DNA of 64,000 nt from an uncultured Ilyobacter sp. GTDB taxonomy: Bacteria > Fusobacteriota > Fusobacteriia > Fusobacteriales > Fusobacteriaceae. Both the position numbers and the translations under genes were made by a program. The DNA lies in the NCBI RefSeq assembly GCF_963668515.1, contig NZ_OY764865.1, positions 372,001-436,000 on the forward strand, given 5' to 3'. Of this stretch, positions 49,841 to 60,119 are shown piece after piece (position 1 is the stretch's first letter; the number at the start of each line of letters is the position of its first letter). Under the pieces are notes generated by a model. The model was given only the letters and a program-made list of their open reading frames with translations. It was not told the origin of the DNA and ran no database searches.

Positions 49841-50818
49841 TTATTCAGAAGATCCATTCTGCGATAAATCGAATCCTAATTCCTTCATTTTATCGAGAAT
49901 CTCATCTAGAGATTTTCTTCCAAGGTTCTTAATTTTTAGAAGTTCATTAAGAGATAGTATAGCTAGTTGCCCTACTTCCTCGATACCAGCTTTCTTTAGG
50001 CAGTTGAATGATCTTACTGTTAAGTCAAGCTCTTCTATCTTTAAGTTAAGAACATCTTCATCTGTAGAAGAATCTACCTCTTCTACTTCCTCTTCCTCTA
50101 GATCTCCTCTTAAATTCTCCATTCCGTTTCCTATATCCAAGAATGGATCAAAGTGTAATCTCAGAAGTTCTACTGCATAAGAGATAGCATCTCTTATGAC
50201 AATACTTCCATCAGTTTCAACATTTAGAGTAAGCTTGTCGAAATCAGTCATTCTTCCAACCATAGTATCTTCTATGCTGTAAGAAACTCTTTTTATCGGA
50301 GTGTATATCGCATCTATAGTTATATAATCTACAGACCAGTCTTTTCTCTCGATATCCTCTGCAACAACAAAACCTTCACCTGTATCCACAAGAAATTCCA
50401 TGTTTATCTCTTTTTCTGTAGTTATAGTGCAGATAACCTGGTCTGGATTTATGATTTCCAACTCAGAATCAGGATTAATATCTGCTGCTGTAACTATTTT
50501 TGGTCCTTGAACAGAAAGAGTCATTCTTTTTTCACCAGAAGTTTCAGTTTTTACAATTACCTCTTTTATATTAAGTATTATATCGGTAACAGCTTCTTTT
50601 ACTCCCTCTATGATAGAGAATTCATTTAATACTCCGTCTATTCTTATACCTTTTATAGCTGCTCCTGGAATTGAAGATAGCAATACTCTTCTCAGGGCAT
50701 TTCCAATCGTATGTCCATAACCTCTATATAGTGGCTCAACAATGTAGTGAGCCTTAAAGTCATTCTCTTTAACCTCGGAAATATTGATGTTTCTTGAATG
50801 TTTCTCAATTTTTAACAT
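49841..50818 (-). CDS. rpoA: DNA-directed RNA polymerase subunit alpha
   Basis: 325 aa. The N-terminal dimerisation domain has EPLYRGYGHTIGNALRRVLL. The C-terminal domain (about 250-310) has RSFNCLKKAGIEEVGQLAIL and LGRKSLDEI, which bind UP elements and activators. An acidic linker (DLEEEEVEEVDSSTDED) separates them. The intact CTD fits the A-tract upstream of the rRNA promoter. Confidence 0.98.
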   Translation of the reverse strand: MLKIEKHSRNINISEVKENDFKAHYIVEPLYRGYGHTIGNALRRVLLSSIPGAAIKGIRIDGVLNEFSIIEGVKEAVTDIILNIKEVIVKTETSGEKRMTLSVQGPKIVTAADINPDSELEIINPDQVICTITTEKEINMEFLVDTGEGFVVAEDIERKDWSVDYITIDAIYTPIKRVSYSIEDTMVGRMTDFDKLTLNVETDGSIVIRDAISYAVELLRLHFDPFLDIGNGMENLRGDLEEEEVEEVDSSTDEDVLNLKIEELDLTVRSFNCLKKAGIEEVGQLAILSLNELLKIKNLGRKSLDEILDKMKELGFDLSQNGSSE

Positions 50819-50845
50819 TTAATCAACTCCTATATAAAGGATTTA

Positions 50846-51433
50846 TTATCTAGAGTAGAACTCAACGATCAAAGCTTCGTTTAATTCAAAATCTAAGTCG
50901 TCCTTTGTAGGGTTTTGTAATACTTTCCCTGTAAAACTAGCTTTATCTACTTCTAACCAAGATGGAGCATTTGAGGCTTCTACAGCACTCTTGATTATCT
51001 CAACATTTTTAGAGTTTTCGATTACAGATACAACGTCTCCAACTTTTACTCTGTAAGATGCGATGTTTACTTTTCTTCCATTTACAGCGATATGTCCGTG
51101 AGAAACTACTTGTCTAGCCTGTCTTCTAGTCTTGGCAATACCAAGTCTATAAACTACATTGTCAAGTCTTCTTTCAAGGTACTGTATCAGGTTGAGTCCT
51201 GTAACCCCATCTCTTCTGTTTGCTTCAGCATATAGTTTTCTGAACTGCTTTTCCATTACACTATATATGAATTTTGCTTTCTGTTTTTCTTTCAACTGAA
51301 TAGCATACTCAGTTGGTTTTCTATTTGCATTTGGTCTAGGTCCTCTCTTAGAAGATTTGTTTACTCCTAAAACAACTGGATCTATACCAAGAGCTCTACA
51401 TTTCTTTAAAACGGGCTGTCTATTTCTTGCCAT
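50846..51433 (-). CDS. rpsD: 30S ribosomal protein S4
   Basis: 195 aa. The S4 RNA-binding domain (about 85-150) has RLDNVVYRLGIAKTRRQAR and HGHIAVNG. Only one Cys lies in the N-terminal region (KKCRALG), so it is the zinc-free form. In other bacteria S4 represses the alpha operon by binding the leader before rpsM; a structured leader exists here at 52380-52450. Confidence 0.97.
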   Translation of the reverse strand: MARNRQPVLKKCRALGIDPVVLGVNKSSKRGPRPNANRKPTEYAIQLKEKQKAKFIYSVMEKQFRKLYAEANRRDGVTGLNLIQYLERRLDNVVYRLGIAKTRRQARQVVSHGHIAVNGRKVNIASYRVKVGDVVSVIENSKNVEIIKSAVEASNAPSWLEVDKASFTGKVLQNPTKDDLDFELNEALIVEFYSR

Positions 51434-51512
51434 TTCTCTAATATTCCTCCTTTATAAAATTCTACACAAAAATGAGCTTCTACCTTTCACGATGCTTAGA
51501 TAAGTAGAGAAA

Positions 51513-51902
51513 CTACACTCTTCTTCTTTTAGGTGGTCTGCAACCGTTGTGTGGAACTGGAGTTACGTCAGAAATTTTAGTAACCTCTAATCCCGCAGCC
51601 TGCATTGATCTTATACAAGCTTCTCTTCCTGAACCAGGACCTTTCGTTTTTACTTCGACTTTTTTCATTCCATTTTCAATAGCTACATTTGCAGCTTGCT
51701 CTGCTGCAATTTGTGCAGCAAATGGAGTTGATTTTTTAGTCCCTTTAAATCCTGATGTTCCACCTGATTTCCAAGTAATTACTTTTCCTTCAGTGTCAGT
51801 AATGGTAACAATAGTATTGTTGAAGTTTGAGTGTATATGAGCTATTCCGTTAGGAATATTTTTTAATTTTTTCTTGATTTTAGCTACTCTTTTCTTAGCC
51901 AA
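51513..51902 (-). CDS. rpsK: 30S ribosomal protein S11
   Basis: 129 aa with the signature [18 protein letters not shown] and the C-terminal [18 protein letters not shown]. Platform protein of the 30S subunit. Between rpsM and rpsD, the usual alpha-operon order. Confidence 0.97.
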   Translation of the reverse strand: MAKKRVAKIKKKLKNIPNGIAHIHSNFNNTIVTITDTEGKVITWKSGGTSGFKGTKKSTPFAAQIAAEQAANVAIENGMKKVEVKTKGPGSGREACIRSMQAAGLEVTKISDVTPVPHNGCRPPKRRRV

Positions 51903-51955
51903 GTTAAGCTACCTCCTTACTATTAAACTGTCTATCTGAATACAATCCACATTTA

Positions 51956-52312
51956 CTATCTCTTGATAGGTTTCTTTGGACCTTTTACTGTTCTAGCATT
52001 TGTCTTTGATTTTTGTCCTCTTACTGGGAGGTTCATCTTATGTCTAAGACCTCTATAGCACCTGATGTCCATAAGTCTTTTTACTGAAAGTCTTACGTCC
52101 TTTCTAAGGTCCCCTTCTACTTTTACTGTGTCAATTATAGCTCTTACTTTGTTTAACTCTTCCTCAGTCAAATCTTTTACTCTAGTATTGAAATCTACTC
52201 CAGCTTCTTTCAAAACTTTCTGAGAAGTTGATTTTCCGATTCCATAAATATAAGTTAAAGCTATCTCGATTCTTTTGTTTCTAGGAATGTCTACTCCTGC
52301 TATTCTAGCCAA
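51956..52312 (-). CDS. rpsM: 30S ribosomal protein S13
   Basis: 118 aa, with [20 protein letters not shown] and the basic C-terminus [12 protein letters not shown]. The segment [16 protein letters not shown] is diagnostic. First gene after the structured leader, hence the presumed target of alpha-operon feedback control. Confidence 0.97.
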   Translation of the reverse strand: MARIAGVDIPRNKRIEIALTYIYGIGKSTSQKVLKEAGVDFNTRVKDLTEEELNKVRAIIDTVKVEGDLRKDVRLSVKRLMDIRCYRGLRHKMNLPVRGQKSKTNARTVKGPKKPIKR

Positions 52313-52379
52313 CGTTTCTTCCTCCTATTCCGAAAATTTATATATTTGTTGATATAACAACCAACTAAACACTTTCTTC

Positions 52380-52450
52380 GGCATGCCCTGATCAGATCAG
52401 GTCGTGGCCCTACGGCTCAACATGCCTTTACAGTACCTGATATCAGTACT
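52380..52450 (-). promoter_or_regulatory. Structured leader of rpsM (probable S4-responsive alpha-operon element)
   Basis: GGCATG (52380-52385) and CATGCC (52421-52426) close a junction holding CCTGATC/GATCAGG (52387-52393, 52395-52401) and GCC/GGC (52407-52409, 52414-52416). A further stem AGTAC/GTACT (52432-52436, 52446-52450) lies upstream in the RNA. The spacer from rpmJ to rpsM (176 nt) is longer and much more GC-rich than the other gaps of this operon. Confidence 0.6.
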
Positions 52451-52488
52451 ATAATAACTTAAAAATAAATTTTTGATCAAACGGCAAA

Positions 52489-52602
52489 TTATCCTTGAAC
52501 TTGTTTATGTTTTGGATTTTCGCAGATACATCTGATTTTCCCATGTCTTTTGATAACTTTGCATTTTTCACAAATTTTCTTTATAGATGCTCTTACTTTC
52601 AT
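52489..52602 (-). CDS. rpmJ: 50S ribosomal protein L36
   Basis: 37 aa, starting [18 protein letters not shown]11, C14, C27 and H32 form the zinc-binding set of the C+ type L36. The ATG is at 52602 and TAA at 52489-52491. It lies between infA and rpsM, as in many bacteria. Confidence 0.96.
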   Translation of the reverse strand: MKVRASIKKICEKCKVIKRHGKIRCICENPKHKQVQG

Positions 52603-52626
52603 TTCTTTCCCCCTTCCACATCCTGA

Positions 52627-52848
52627 TTATGACTTCTTCCTGTATACTATTCTACCTCTTGATAAATCGTAAGGTGAGATTTGTACTGTTACTTTGTCTC
52701 CAGGTAAGATTTTTATATAGTGCATTCTCATCTTCCCAGAGATGTGACCTAGAATTACATGGCCGTTTTCTAACTCTATCTTAAACATAGCGTTTGGAAG
52801 AGATTCTAGAACCGTACCCTCTAATTCAATGACATCTTTTTTTGACAT
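52627..52848 (-). CDS. infA: Translation initiation factor IF-1
   Basis: 73 aa OB-fold protein that binds the 30S A-site. It starts [19 protein letters not shown] and contains [18 protein letters not shown]. The ATG at 52848 has AGGAGG upstream; the open frame beyond it to 52875 is not used. Order adk-map-infA-rpmJ-rpsM. Confidence 0.97.
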   Translation of the reverse strand: MSKKDVIELEGTVLESLPNAMFKIELENGHVILGHISGKMRMHYIKILPGDKVTVQISPYDLSRGRIVYRKKS

Positions 52849-52927
52849 AATTCCTCCTACTAGACAGAATTTCATATTATTCTAACACTTTCACTATAAA
52901 AAGTCTAGTCTTTTTTGTTTTTTTTGA

Positions 52928-53695
52928 CTAGTCCAATTGACTCAAAATCACTGGTTTTCCTTCGATTATAGCAACAGAGTGTTCAAAGTGAGCTGACCTT
53001 TTTCCATCTTTGGTTACGGCTGTCCATCCGTCACCTAGAATATTCACTTTATAAGAACCGCAGTTGACCATCGGCTCAATCGCCAGCACCATTCCATTTT
53101 CTATTTTTAAACCTCTGCCTTTTCTTCCAAAGTTCGGAATAGCGGGGTCCTCGTGCATGGATTTTCCGATTCCATGTCCGCAAAAATCCCTCACAACAGA
53201 AAAACCGTTAGATTCTACAAATTTCTGTATGGCGTTGCCTATGTCTCCGAGTCTGTTCCCTGCCACTGCCATCTCTATACCTATTTCTCTGGATTTTTTC
53301 GTGACTTCAAGCAATCTCTTGGACTCTTCATCTATCTCACCTACAGGAAAAGTTATTGCCGAGTCTCCATAAAATCCATTTAATTCTGTAACAACGTCTA
53401 TACTTACAATATCTCCGTCCATTAAAATCTTCTCTGCACGTGGTATTCCGTGTACCACTTCTTCATTTACTGATATACAAGATCCTGCAGGGTATGGATT
53501 TTCAGGTCCACCCACCCCCATACTAGCAGGAAAAGCACCCTGAGATCTTATATAATCATCTATGATTTGATTTATCTCTAGTGTAGAAATCCCGGCCTTT
53601 ATATATTTTGGCAAAATCTCTTCATATAGACGGGCTATTATCTGATTGGCTTCTTTTATCTTTTTTATTTCATCTATAGTTTTATAAACAATCAT
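52928..53695 (-). CDS. map: Methionine aminopeptidase, type I
   Basis: Removes the N-terminal Met of new proteins. It has 255 aa. Metal ligands are seen in SIDVVTELNGFYGDSAIT (two Asp), CGHGIGKSMHEDP (His), AIEPMV (Glu) and FEHSVAI (Glu in FEH). No N-terminal zinc-finger extension. 27 bp downstream of adk. Confidence 0.97.
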   Translation of the reverse strand: MIVYKTIDEIKKIKEANQIIARLYEEILPKYIKAGISTLEINQIIDDYIRSQGAFPASMGVGGPENPYPAGSCISVNEEVVHGIPRAEKILMDGDIVSIDVVTELNGFYGDSAITFPVGEIDEESKRLLEVTKKSREIGIEMAVAGNRLGDIGNAIQKFVESNGFSVVRDFCGHGIGKSMHEDPAIPNFGRKGRGLKIENGMVLAIEPMVNCGSYKVNILGDGWTAVTKDGKRSAHFEHSVAIIEGKPVILSQLD

Positions 53696-53722
53696 ATTTC
53701 AATCCTTTCAATTCTAAAGGAA

Positions 53723-54364
53723 TTACCCAAGGATAGAAACTATATCCTTAGTTACCTCAGCTACATCCTTTGTCCCGTCAAGTTCTGCAAGGACACCTTT
53801 CTCCTTGTAGAAGTCAAAAAGAGGAGCTGTTTGTGAGTGATATTCTTCCAGTCTTCTTTCCACTGTCTCTGCAGTATCATCTTTTCTAGTTATAAGTTCT
53901 CCACCGCAGAAGTCACATTTCCCTTCAACTTTAGAAGGGTTAAATTCCACATGGAAGGATGCACCACAGCTTTTACATACCCTTCTACCTGTTATTCTTC
54001 CCACTATCATCTCGTCAGGTACATTTAACGATATTACCTTATCTAGAGATATGCTCATCTCTTTCATAAGTTCTTCCAGGGCTTCTGCCTGGGCAAGAGT
54101 TCTAGGAAATCCGTCAAGAATAAATCCTTTTTTACAGTCTTCTTTTGCAAGTCTGTCTCTTATTATTCCTATTATTGTTGAATCTGGAACAAGTTTTCCC
54201 TCATCCATGTATTTTTTAGCTTCTAGTCCCATTTTTGTTCCCTCTGCAATTGCAGATCTCAGTATATCTCCAGTGGAAATTTGAGGGATTCCGTATTTTT
54301 CGATTAAAAATTTAGCCTGGGTCCCTTTCCCTGCTCCTGGAGCACCAAATAACATAATGTTCAT
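53723..54364 (-). CDS. adk: Adenylate kinase
   Basis: Balances ATP, ADP and AMP. It has 213 aa, long form. P-loop GAPGAGKGTQ (7-16), FILDGFPRT and a LID zinc finger with four Cys (CKSCGASF and CDFCGGEL), like Gram-positive enzymes. It has its own promoter, since a strong terminator separates it from secY. Confidence 0.98.
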   Translation of the reverse strand: MNIMLFGAPGAGKGTQAKFLIEKYGIPQISTGDILRSAIAEGTKMGLEAKKYMDEGKLVPDSTIIGIIRDRLAKEDCKKGFILDGFPRTLAQAEALEELMKEMSISLDKVISLNVPDEMIVGRITGRRVCKSCGASFHVEFNPSKVEGKCDFCGGELITRKDDTAETVERRLEEYHSQTAPLFDFYKEKGVLAELDGTKDVAEVTKDIVSILG

Positions 54365-54404
54365 TCAGACACTCATCTCCTCTTCTTTTTTTTACACAGT
54401 TGTT

Positions 54405-54410
54405 ATTATA
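54405..54410 (-). promoter_or_regulatory. -10 element of adk promoter
   Basis: TATAAT on the minus strand about 40 bp before the adk start; -35 poorly conserved. It would begin the adk-map-infA-rpmJ-alpha transcript after the secY terminator. Confidence 0.5.
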
Positions 54411-54524
54411 CTATAATTTCCTTTAAAATGCACTTTTTTTAAAGCTTTTATGGGAAATACTACTTTTTTTTTCCATAATTATTTTAAAGAGCTAATTTTT
54501 CAAATTTAAAACCTGATACTGTAT

Positions 54525-54551
54525 AAAAAAAGACACGGAACAAACCGTGCC
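54525..54551 (-). terminator. Terminator after secY
   Basis: GACACGG (54532-54538) pairs with CCGTGCC (54545-54551), 6-nt loop, then T7 on the minus strand. It ends the S10-spc transcript. Confidence 0.9.
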
Positions 54552-54558
54552 AGTAGTT

Positions 54559-55839
54559 TTATAAAAACCCTTTATATTCCTTCATTACAAGGTGAGCATT
54601 TATCTGTTGTACAGTATCAAGTGCAACTCCAACAACTATTATGATACCAGTTCCTCCGAAAAATACAGGAAGTCCCATTGAACTGAATATAGCTATAGGC
54701 AGTACTGACACCAACGCAAGAAATGCTGCTCCTCCCCAGGTAATCTTTGTGACAACATTTTCCAAATATACAACTGTCTCTTCTCCAGGTCTTATCCCTG
54801 GGATAGTTCCTCCGCCCTGTTTCAAGTTGTCTGCAACTTTCTCAGGATCAAACATGATGGCCGTATAGAAAAATGAGAAAAACATAATCAAAGCTGCATA
54901 AGTTACTAAGTAAACAGGATGAGTTTGAGTAAATAGTCTTCCTAACATTATTCTTCCAGGCATATCTGCTGGCAACGAACTTACTATAAGAGATGGAATC
55001 ATCATAAGTACCGAAGCAAAGATTACCGGCATTACACCAGCAGTGTTGAGTTTTAATGGAAGGTAAGTGCTTTGAGCCACTCCGCCTTTACCGCTAAATC
55101 CTCTTCCCACATAGTGAATAGGTATTTTTCTCTGTCCCAGTTGAAATACTACTATTCCAGCAACAGTCAAAACTGCAAAAGCTGCTACTATCACAAGAAT
55201 CGGAATAAGGAACTTACTACCTTTCATGTTTTGTACTGTTTGTACAACCGTTGATGGCATTCTAGATATTACATTTAAGAATATCAGAAGTGAGATCCCG
55301 TTTCCTACACCCTTTAGAGATATCTGTTCTCCCACCCACATAAGAAACACAGTTCCCGCTGTAAGTGTTGTGACAGTTGTTGTTACAAATCCAAACCCTG
55401 GAGTTGTAACAAGGCCCGCAGACTGAAGCCACATACATACACCAAATCCCTGTATCATTGCAACCACAATGGTCAGATATCTGGTCCACTGAGTGACCTT
55501 GTTTCTTCCGGATTCGCCTTCTTTTTGAATCTCCTCGAGCTTAGGAATAATAACTGCCAGTAAACTCACCACGATGGATGCATTGATGTAAGGCATTACT
55601 CCAAGCGCAAAAATGGAGACTCTTTGAAAGGCTCCTCCTGAAAACATATTTATATAGCCAAGAAGGTCATTCTGAGCTGTCATTGATGCTAACCTGTCAA
55701 TGTCCACGCCAGGAGCAGGGATATGTGTCCCTACTCTGGCGATCAAGAACATCAACAGAGTGAAGATAATCTTTTGTTTCAGCTCAGGTATTTTGCCTAT
55801 GGCATTTACCTTTTCATTGAATCTTTCTAACAAAGTCAA
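54559..55839 (-). CDS. secY: Preprotein translocase subunit SecY
   Basis: Central channel of the Sec translocon. It has 426 aa and ten membrane segments. Family segments are GVDIDRLASM near the first helix, MPYINASIVV, the RKIPIHYVGR loop and PGIRPGEETVVYLENV. Last gene of the spc operon, directly after rplO. Confidence 0.98.
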   Translation of the reverse strand: MTLLERFNEKVNAIGKIPELKQKIIFTLLMFLIARVGTHIPAPGVDIDRLASMTAQNDLLGYINMFSGGAFQRVSIFALGVMPYINASIVVSLLAVIIPKLEEIQKEGESGRNKVTQWTRYLTIVVAMIQGFGVCMWLQSAGLVTTPGFGFVTTTVTTLTAGTVFLMWVGEQISLKGVGNGISLLIFLNVISRMPSTVVQTVQNMKGSKFLIPILVIVAAFAVLTVAGIVVFQLGQRKIPIHYVGRGFSGKGGVAQSTYLPLKLNTAGVMPVIFASVLMMIPSLIVSSLPADMPGRIMLGRLFTQTHPVYLVTYAALIMFFSFFYTAIMFDPEKVADNLKQGGGTIPGIRPGEETVVYLENVVTKITWGGAAFLALVSVLPIAIFSSMGLPVFFGGTGIIIVVGVALDTVQQINAHLVMKEYKGFL

Positions 55840-55890
55840 AACTCTTCACCCCGCCTTTTTACTAAAACCCATAACTATGGTGAATTTTTA

Positions 55891-56370
55891 TTACTTGTTG
55901 TTTCCAGCGATGTCAGCAAAAGTCTTAACTTCTATGATTTCTACTACTCCACCTTGAGCTTCGATGGCTTCTTTGGCAGTTGCAGAAATTTTATGAGCTT
56001 TTACCGTAAGCTTTTTCTCTAAAGATCCTTTTCCAAGAACTTTTAGACCAGCCATCATTTTTTTAACAATTCCAGCTTCTCTTAAAGCTTCTGGAGTCAC
56101 TACAGATCCTTCTTCAAATCTGTTTAAAGTATCAAGATTAACAACTGCATAATCTTTTCTGAAAAGTGAGTTAGAGAATCCTCTCTTAGGCACTCTTCTG
56201 ATTAAAGGCATTTGTCCACCTTCAAATCCAGGATGAACATAAGAACCTGATCTTGACTTTTGTCCGTTATGTCCTTTACCTCCAGTTTTACCAGTACCAG
56301 AAGACTCTCCTCTTCCGATTCTTTTTCTGTCTTTCCTAGGTACAGAAGGCTTTAATTCGTTTAATTTCAT
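55891..56370 (-). CDS. rplO: 50S ribosomal protein L15
   Basis: 159 aa, with the basic Gly-rich N-terminus [16 protein letters not shown]. The C-terminus has [20 protein letters not shown]. Its GGAGG lies inside the end of rpmD, so translation is coupled. Confidence 0.97.
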   Translation of the reverse strand: MKLNELKPSVPRKDRKRIGRGESSGTGKTGGKGHNGQKSRSGSYVHPGFEGGQMPLIRRVPKRGFSNSLFRKDYAVVNLDTLNRFEEGSVVTPEALREAGIVKKMMAGLKVLGKGSLEKKLTVKAHKISATAKEAIEAQGGVVEIIEVKTFADIAGNNK

Positions 56371-56377
56371 TCTTTTG

Positions 56378-56557
56378 TTACACCTCCTCTACATTGAGTA
56401 GGTAAGATACTAAATGAACTTTCCCTACGATATCAGGTGTTGCTTCTAGTTCTACAACGTTATTTATCTTCTTAAGCCCTAGCGACTTTACAGTTGCTAT
56501 ATGGTTAGGCTTTCTTCCGATCATGCTTTTTACAAGCTTAATTCTAAGCTTTGCCAT
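56378..56557 (-). CDS. rpmD: 50S ribosomal protein L30
   Basis: 59 aa, starting [19 protein letters not shown] and ending LLNVEEV. The segment [13 protein letters not shown] is diagnostic of L30. ATG at 56557, TAA at 56378-56380. Between rpsE and rplO as usual. Confidence 0.96.
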   Translation of the reverse strand: MAKLRIKLVKSMIGRKPNHIATVKSLGLKKINNVVELEATPDIVGKVHLVSYLLNVEEV

Positions 56558-56569
56558 TATACTTACCTC

Positions 56570-57073
56570 CTAGCTTAAGATATCCTTTACTTCTTTACCT
56601 CTTAAAGTAGCGATTTGCTCAGCTGTTCTAAGCTCTCTTAAACCTTCTATAGTCGCTCTTGCAACATTTCCCTTAGTTCTAGATCCTCTGATCTTTGTAA
56701 GGATGTTGTGTAGACCTGCCAACTCTAGAATTTCTCTACAAGCAGAACCTGCTATTACTCCTGTACCTTCATGAGCTGGAGCCATCCAGATTGAAGTAGC
56801 TCCCCATTTTCCAATGATTTCATGAGGAATAGTAGTTCCTTTAAGAGATACTGTGATCATATTTCTTTTTGCAGCAGCTATAGCCTTCTTGATTGCATCA
56901 GGTACGCCGTTAGCTTTTCCTAGTCCTATACCTACTTTACCCTTCTCATCTCCAACCGCAGCCAGAACTGAGAAAGATATAGTTCTTCCACCTTTTGTGG
57001 TTTTAGAAACTCTAGATATAGTTAGTATCTTTTCTTCAAATTGTTTTTCTTCTCTATTTACAAACTTAGACAA
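56570..57073 (-). CDS. rpsE: 30S ribosomal protein S5
   Basis: 167 aa, with the S5 N-terminal segment VSKTTKGGRTISFSVLAAVGD and the KNMITVSLKGTTIPH-like middle (RNMITVSLKGTTIPHE). Contributes to decoding accuracy. 24 bp after rplR. Confidence 0.97.
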   Translation of the reverse strand: MSKFVNREEKQFEEKILTISRVSKTTKGGRTISFSVLAAVGDEKGKVGIGLGKANGVPDAIKKAIAAAKRNMITVSLKGTTIPHEIIGKWGATSIWMAPAHEGTGVIAGSACREILELAGLHNILTKIRGSRTKGNVARATIEGLRELRTAEQIATLRGKEVKDILS

Positions 57074-57097
57074 GTGATATCCTCCTCTCTACAAGAA

Positions 57098-57466
57098 TTA
57101 GAATTTCAGACCTGCTTCTCTTGCAGCTTCAGCAAGAGCAGCAATCCTTCCTGTGTATACATATCCAGATCTGTCAAATACAATGTTAGTTATTCCTTTA
57201 GCCGTAGCTCTCTCAGCAATAGCTTTCCCTACTAACACAGCAGATTCAACATTTCCTCCGTGTTTAACATCTGATTTGATCTCTTTATCGATTGTTGATG
57301 CGGCTACTAGTGTAGCTCCATTAACGTCATCGATAAGTTGAGCAAAGATGTTATCGTTAGATCTATATACAGAAAGTCTTGGTCTCTCAGCTGTACCAGA
57401 AATTTTACTTCTGATAGATAATTGTTTTCTTTTTCTTACAGCTTGTCTGTCAACCTTTTTAAACAA
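57098..57466 (-). CDS. rplR: 50S ribosomal protein L18
   Basis: 122 aa 5S-binding protein, with [20 protein letters not shown] and the C-terminal [20 protein letters not shown]. Standard bacterial form. Confidence 0.97.
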   Translation of the reverse strand: MFKKVDRQAVRKRKQLSIRSKISGTAERPRLSVYRSNDNIFAQLIDDVNGATLVAASTIDKEIKSDVKHGGNVESAVLVGKAIAERATAKGITNIVFDRSGYVYTGRIAALAEAAREAGLKF

Positions 57467-57495
57467 CTGACTTACCTCCTTTTTGTCAAGCTACC

Positions 57496-58032
57496 TTACG
57501 ATTTTTTTCCTTCTTTTCTTCTAACAACCTCGTCCGAGTACTTAACACCTTTTCCTTTATACGGCTCAGGAGCTCTCTTTGATCTGATCTCAGAAGCAAT
57601 CTGTCCGACTACCTGTTTTTCAATCCCGTCTATATGAATAACTGTATTTTTTTCTACAGTGAATGTTATCCCTTCAACTTCGTTGATAAGAACTGGGTGA
57701 GAGTATCCTAAAGATAACTCTAGTCCTTTTCCCTTTGCTGCTGCTCTGTAACCTACACCTACTAGGTTAAGAGTTTTTCTGAAGCCTTGGCTTACTCCTA
57801 ATACCATGTTATTGATAAGGGCTCTTGTAGTCCCGTGGAGTGCTCTCATTTGTGGAAGATCGTTAGGTCTTACCACAACAACTTCATTGTTTTCAATGTT
57901 TATAGTTAATTCTTTTGAAAATTCATTAGTTAAAGTCCCTTTTGGTCCTTTTACAGCAACTTGATTGTCTTCGTTAACTGTAATCTCAACACCAGCAGGC
58001 ACTAAAATAGGTTTTCTACCTACTCTTGACAT
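57496..58032 (-). CDS. rplF: 50S ribosomal protein L6
   Basis: 178 aa, starting [18 protein letters not shown]-terminal signature [19 protein letters not shown]. Near the sarcin-ricin loop in the ribosome. Standard spc-operon position. Confidence 0.97.
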   Translation of the reverse strand: MSRVGRKPILVPAGVEITVNEDNQVAVKGPKGTLTNEFSKELTINIENNEVVVVRPNDLPQMRALHGTTRALINNMVLGVSQGFRKTLNLVGVGYRAAAKGKGLELSLGYSHPVLINEVEGITFTVEKNTVIHIDGIEKQVVGQIASEIRSKRAPEPYKGKGVKYSDEVVRRKEGKKS

Positions 58033-58057
58033 TTATTGTGCACCTCCTATGCTTATA

Positions 58058-58453
58058 TTACCAAACGAATGCAAGTACTTCTCCACCTAAGTTTTCTCTT
58101 CTAGCGACTTTATCAGTGATAATTCCTTTAGAAGTAGAAACTATGGCGATTCCTAAACCAGACAATACTCTTGGCATTTCTTCTACAGAAGAGTAAACTC
58201 TTCTTCCAGGCTTAGAAATTCTCTTAATTCCTTTAATAATTCTTTCTTTTCCAGAATATCTAAGATATACTCTGATATTCTTTTTATTTCCATCAGTTAT
58301 TACTTTAAAGTTAGAAATATATCCTTCTTCTTTAAGAATCTCAGCGATTCTTTCTTTTGCATTCGAGTGAGGAACATCTGCCTTTTCATGCATTACTGCA
58401 TTGGCATTTCTTACTCTTGTTAACATATCAGCGATTGGATCTGTTAAATACAT
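58058..58453 (-). CDS. rpsH: 30S ribosomal protein S8
   Basis: 131 aa, with [16 protein letters not shown] at the start and the C-terminal [14 protein letters not shown] and [10 protein letters not shown]8 regulates the spc operon in E. coli by binding the rplE leader; no such element was identified here. Confidence 0.97.
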   Translation of the reverse strand: MYLTDPIADMLTRVRNANAVMHEKADVPHSNAKERIAEILKEEGYISNFKVITDGNKKNIRVYLRYSGKERIIKGIKRISKPGRRVYSSVEEMPRVLSGLGIAIVSTSKGIITDKVARRENLGGEVLAFVW

Positions 58454-58478
58454 CTACGAAAATCCTCCTTCCTATCAA

Positions 58479-58766
58479 TTACCAAGATGACTTTTTAATA
58501 CCAGGGATTAAACCAGCACCGGCTAATTGTCTAAATTTTACCCTCGAGATTCCAAATTCTCTCATGTACCCTCTTGGTCTACCGTCTAATTGACATCTGT
58601 TTCTTTTTCTAACAGGTGACGCATTTTTTGGTAATTTATTAAGCTCAAATGCAGCTTCCATATCACCGTCATTTACTCTTTTTTTCAATTCTGCTCTTTT
58701 AGCAGCGTATTTATCGCAAAGTTCGGCTCTCTTGACGTCTCTAGCGATCATTGACTTTTTGGCCAT
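58479..58766 (-). CDS. rpsN: 30S ribosomal protein S14 (zinc-free form)
   Basis: 95 aa, the longer S14 form without the CxxC-CxxC zinc motif. Diagnostic segments are [20 protein letters not shown] and the C-terminal [11 protein letters not shown]. The long form is more usual in Proteobacteria than in Firmicutes. Confidence 0.96.
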   Translation of the reverse strand: MAKKSMIARDVKRAELCDKYAAKRAELKKRVNDGDMEAAFELNKLPKNASPVRKRNRCQLDGRPRGYMREFGISRVKFRQLAGAGLIPGIKKSSW

Positions 58767-58787
58767 TTACTTTAACCTCCTCACTAA

Positions 58788-59339
58788 TTACTTTTTAAAA
58801 GGCATTCCGAAAGCCTTAAGTAATGCTCTTCCTTCTTCATCCGATTTGGAAGAAGAAACGATAGTGATAGACATTCCAAGTAGTTTATCAACTTTATCAT
58901 AATCGATTTCAGGGAAAACTAATTGGTCTCTAAGACCTATAGAATAGTTTCCTCTTCCGTCAAAAGCATTTGCAGAAACTCCTTCGAAATCTCTAACCCT
59001 TGGAAGCACTACGTTTACTAATCTATCTAAAAAGTCGTACATTCTTTCTTTTCTTAGAGTAACTTTTACACCGATAGGCATATCTTCTCTAAGTTTGAAT
59101 CCTGCTTCAGACTTTCTAGCTTTTCTAACTATTGGCTTCTGTCCAGAAATAATTGTAAGATCACTTAGGGCTGCATCGATAAGCTTTGAGTTTTGAGTAG
59201 CTTCGCCTACACCCATGTTAACTACGATTTTTTCTAGCTTAGGGCATTCCATTACATTTTTAAGTTCTAACTCTTTCATAAGAGTAGTAACTATTTCTTC
59301 ATTGTAAAACTTATGATATCTAGAAACGTATTTAGACAC
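58788..59339 (-). CDS. rplE: 50S ribosomal protein L5
   Basis: 183 aa. [28 protein letters not shown] segment ([17 protein letters not shown]) and [16 protein letters not shown] are diagnostic. Binds 5S rRNA and contacts the P-site tRNA. Confidence 0.97.
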   Translation of the reverse strand: MSKYVSRYHKFYNEEIVTTLMKELELKNVMECPKLEKIVVNMGVGEATQNSKLIDAALSDLTIISGQKPIVRKARKSEAGFKLREDMPIGVKVTLRKERMYDFLDRLVNVVLPRVRDFEGVSANAFDGRGNYSIGLRDQLVFPEIDYDKVDKLLGMSITIVSSSKSDEEGRALLKAFGMPFKK

Positions 59340-59357
59340 TTACGTTATCCTCCCTTC

Positions 59358-59699
59358 TTATAAAACTTCTCCTGATACTTTTGAGTATCTTACTTTTTTC
59401 CCATCCACAAATTTAAATCCAGTTTTTGTAGGTTTTCCAGCTTTCTCATCAAATAGCATAACTTTTGATGAGAAAATGGGAGCTGGTTTAGTTACAACTC
59501 CACCTTGTGGGTTCATTGGAGTTGGCTTCATATGCTTAGTTACTACATTTATTCCCTCTACTACAACTTTACCTTTTTTAGTAAAAACTTGTAGTACTTT
59601 TCCAGTCTTACCTTTATCTTTTCCTGAAATCACATAAACTGTGTCTCCAGTCTTAACGTGCATTTTATTAGGTACGAATTTTATTTTAGGTCTAGCCAC
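59358..59699 (-). CDS. rplX: 50S ribosomal protein L24
   Basis: 113 aa with the KOW motif [18 protein letters not shown] and the Gly-Gly turn [12 protein letters not shown]. Assembly initiator of the 50S subunit. Between rplN and rplE. Confidence 0.97.
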   Translation of the reverse strand: MARPKIKFVPNKMHVKTGDTVYVISGKDKGKTGKVLQVFTKKGKVVVEGINVVTKHMKPTPMNPQGGVVTKPAPIFSSKVMLFDEKAGKPTKTGFKFVDGKKVRYSKVSGEVL

Positions 59700-59720
59700 G
59701 ATTGATAGCCTCCTCTCTGA

Positions 59721-60089
59721 TTATAATACTTCTGGTGCAAGGGAAACTATTTTCATAAAGTTTTTAGCTCTTAGCTCTCTTGCAACTGGGCCAAAGATTC
59801 TTGTAGCTCTTGCTTCTAAGTTGTTGTTTAATACAACTGCAGCATTATCATCAAATTTGATGTAAGAACCATCTTCTCTTCTTAATTCTTTTCTTGTTCT
59901 AACTATTACAGCTTTTACTACATCTCCTTTTTTAACGTTTCCGCCAGGTGATGCCTCTTTAACTGATGCCACAACAATGTCACCGATTTTACCAAATCTT
60001 CTTCTAGAACCACCTAGTACTCTGATTACCATTATTTTCTTAGCACCAGAATTATCAGCAACATTAAGGATAGTTTGTTGTTGTACCAT
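59721..60089 (-). CDS. rplN: 50S ribosomal protein L14
   Basis: 122 aa, standard length. [19 protein letters not shown] and the [15 protein letters not shown] C-terminus ([18 protein letters not shown]) are diagnostic. Confidence 0.97.
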   Translation of the reverse strand: MVQQQTILNVADNSGAKKIMVIRVLGGSRRRFGKIGDIVVASVKEASPGGNVKKGDVVKAVIVRTRKELRREDGSYIKFDDNAAVVLNNNLEARATRIFGPVARELRAKNFMKIVSLAPEVL

Positions 60090-60119
60090 TAAAATATCCT
60101 CCTCTCACAATAATTGGGA

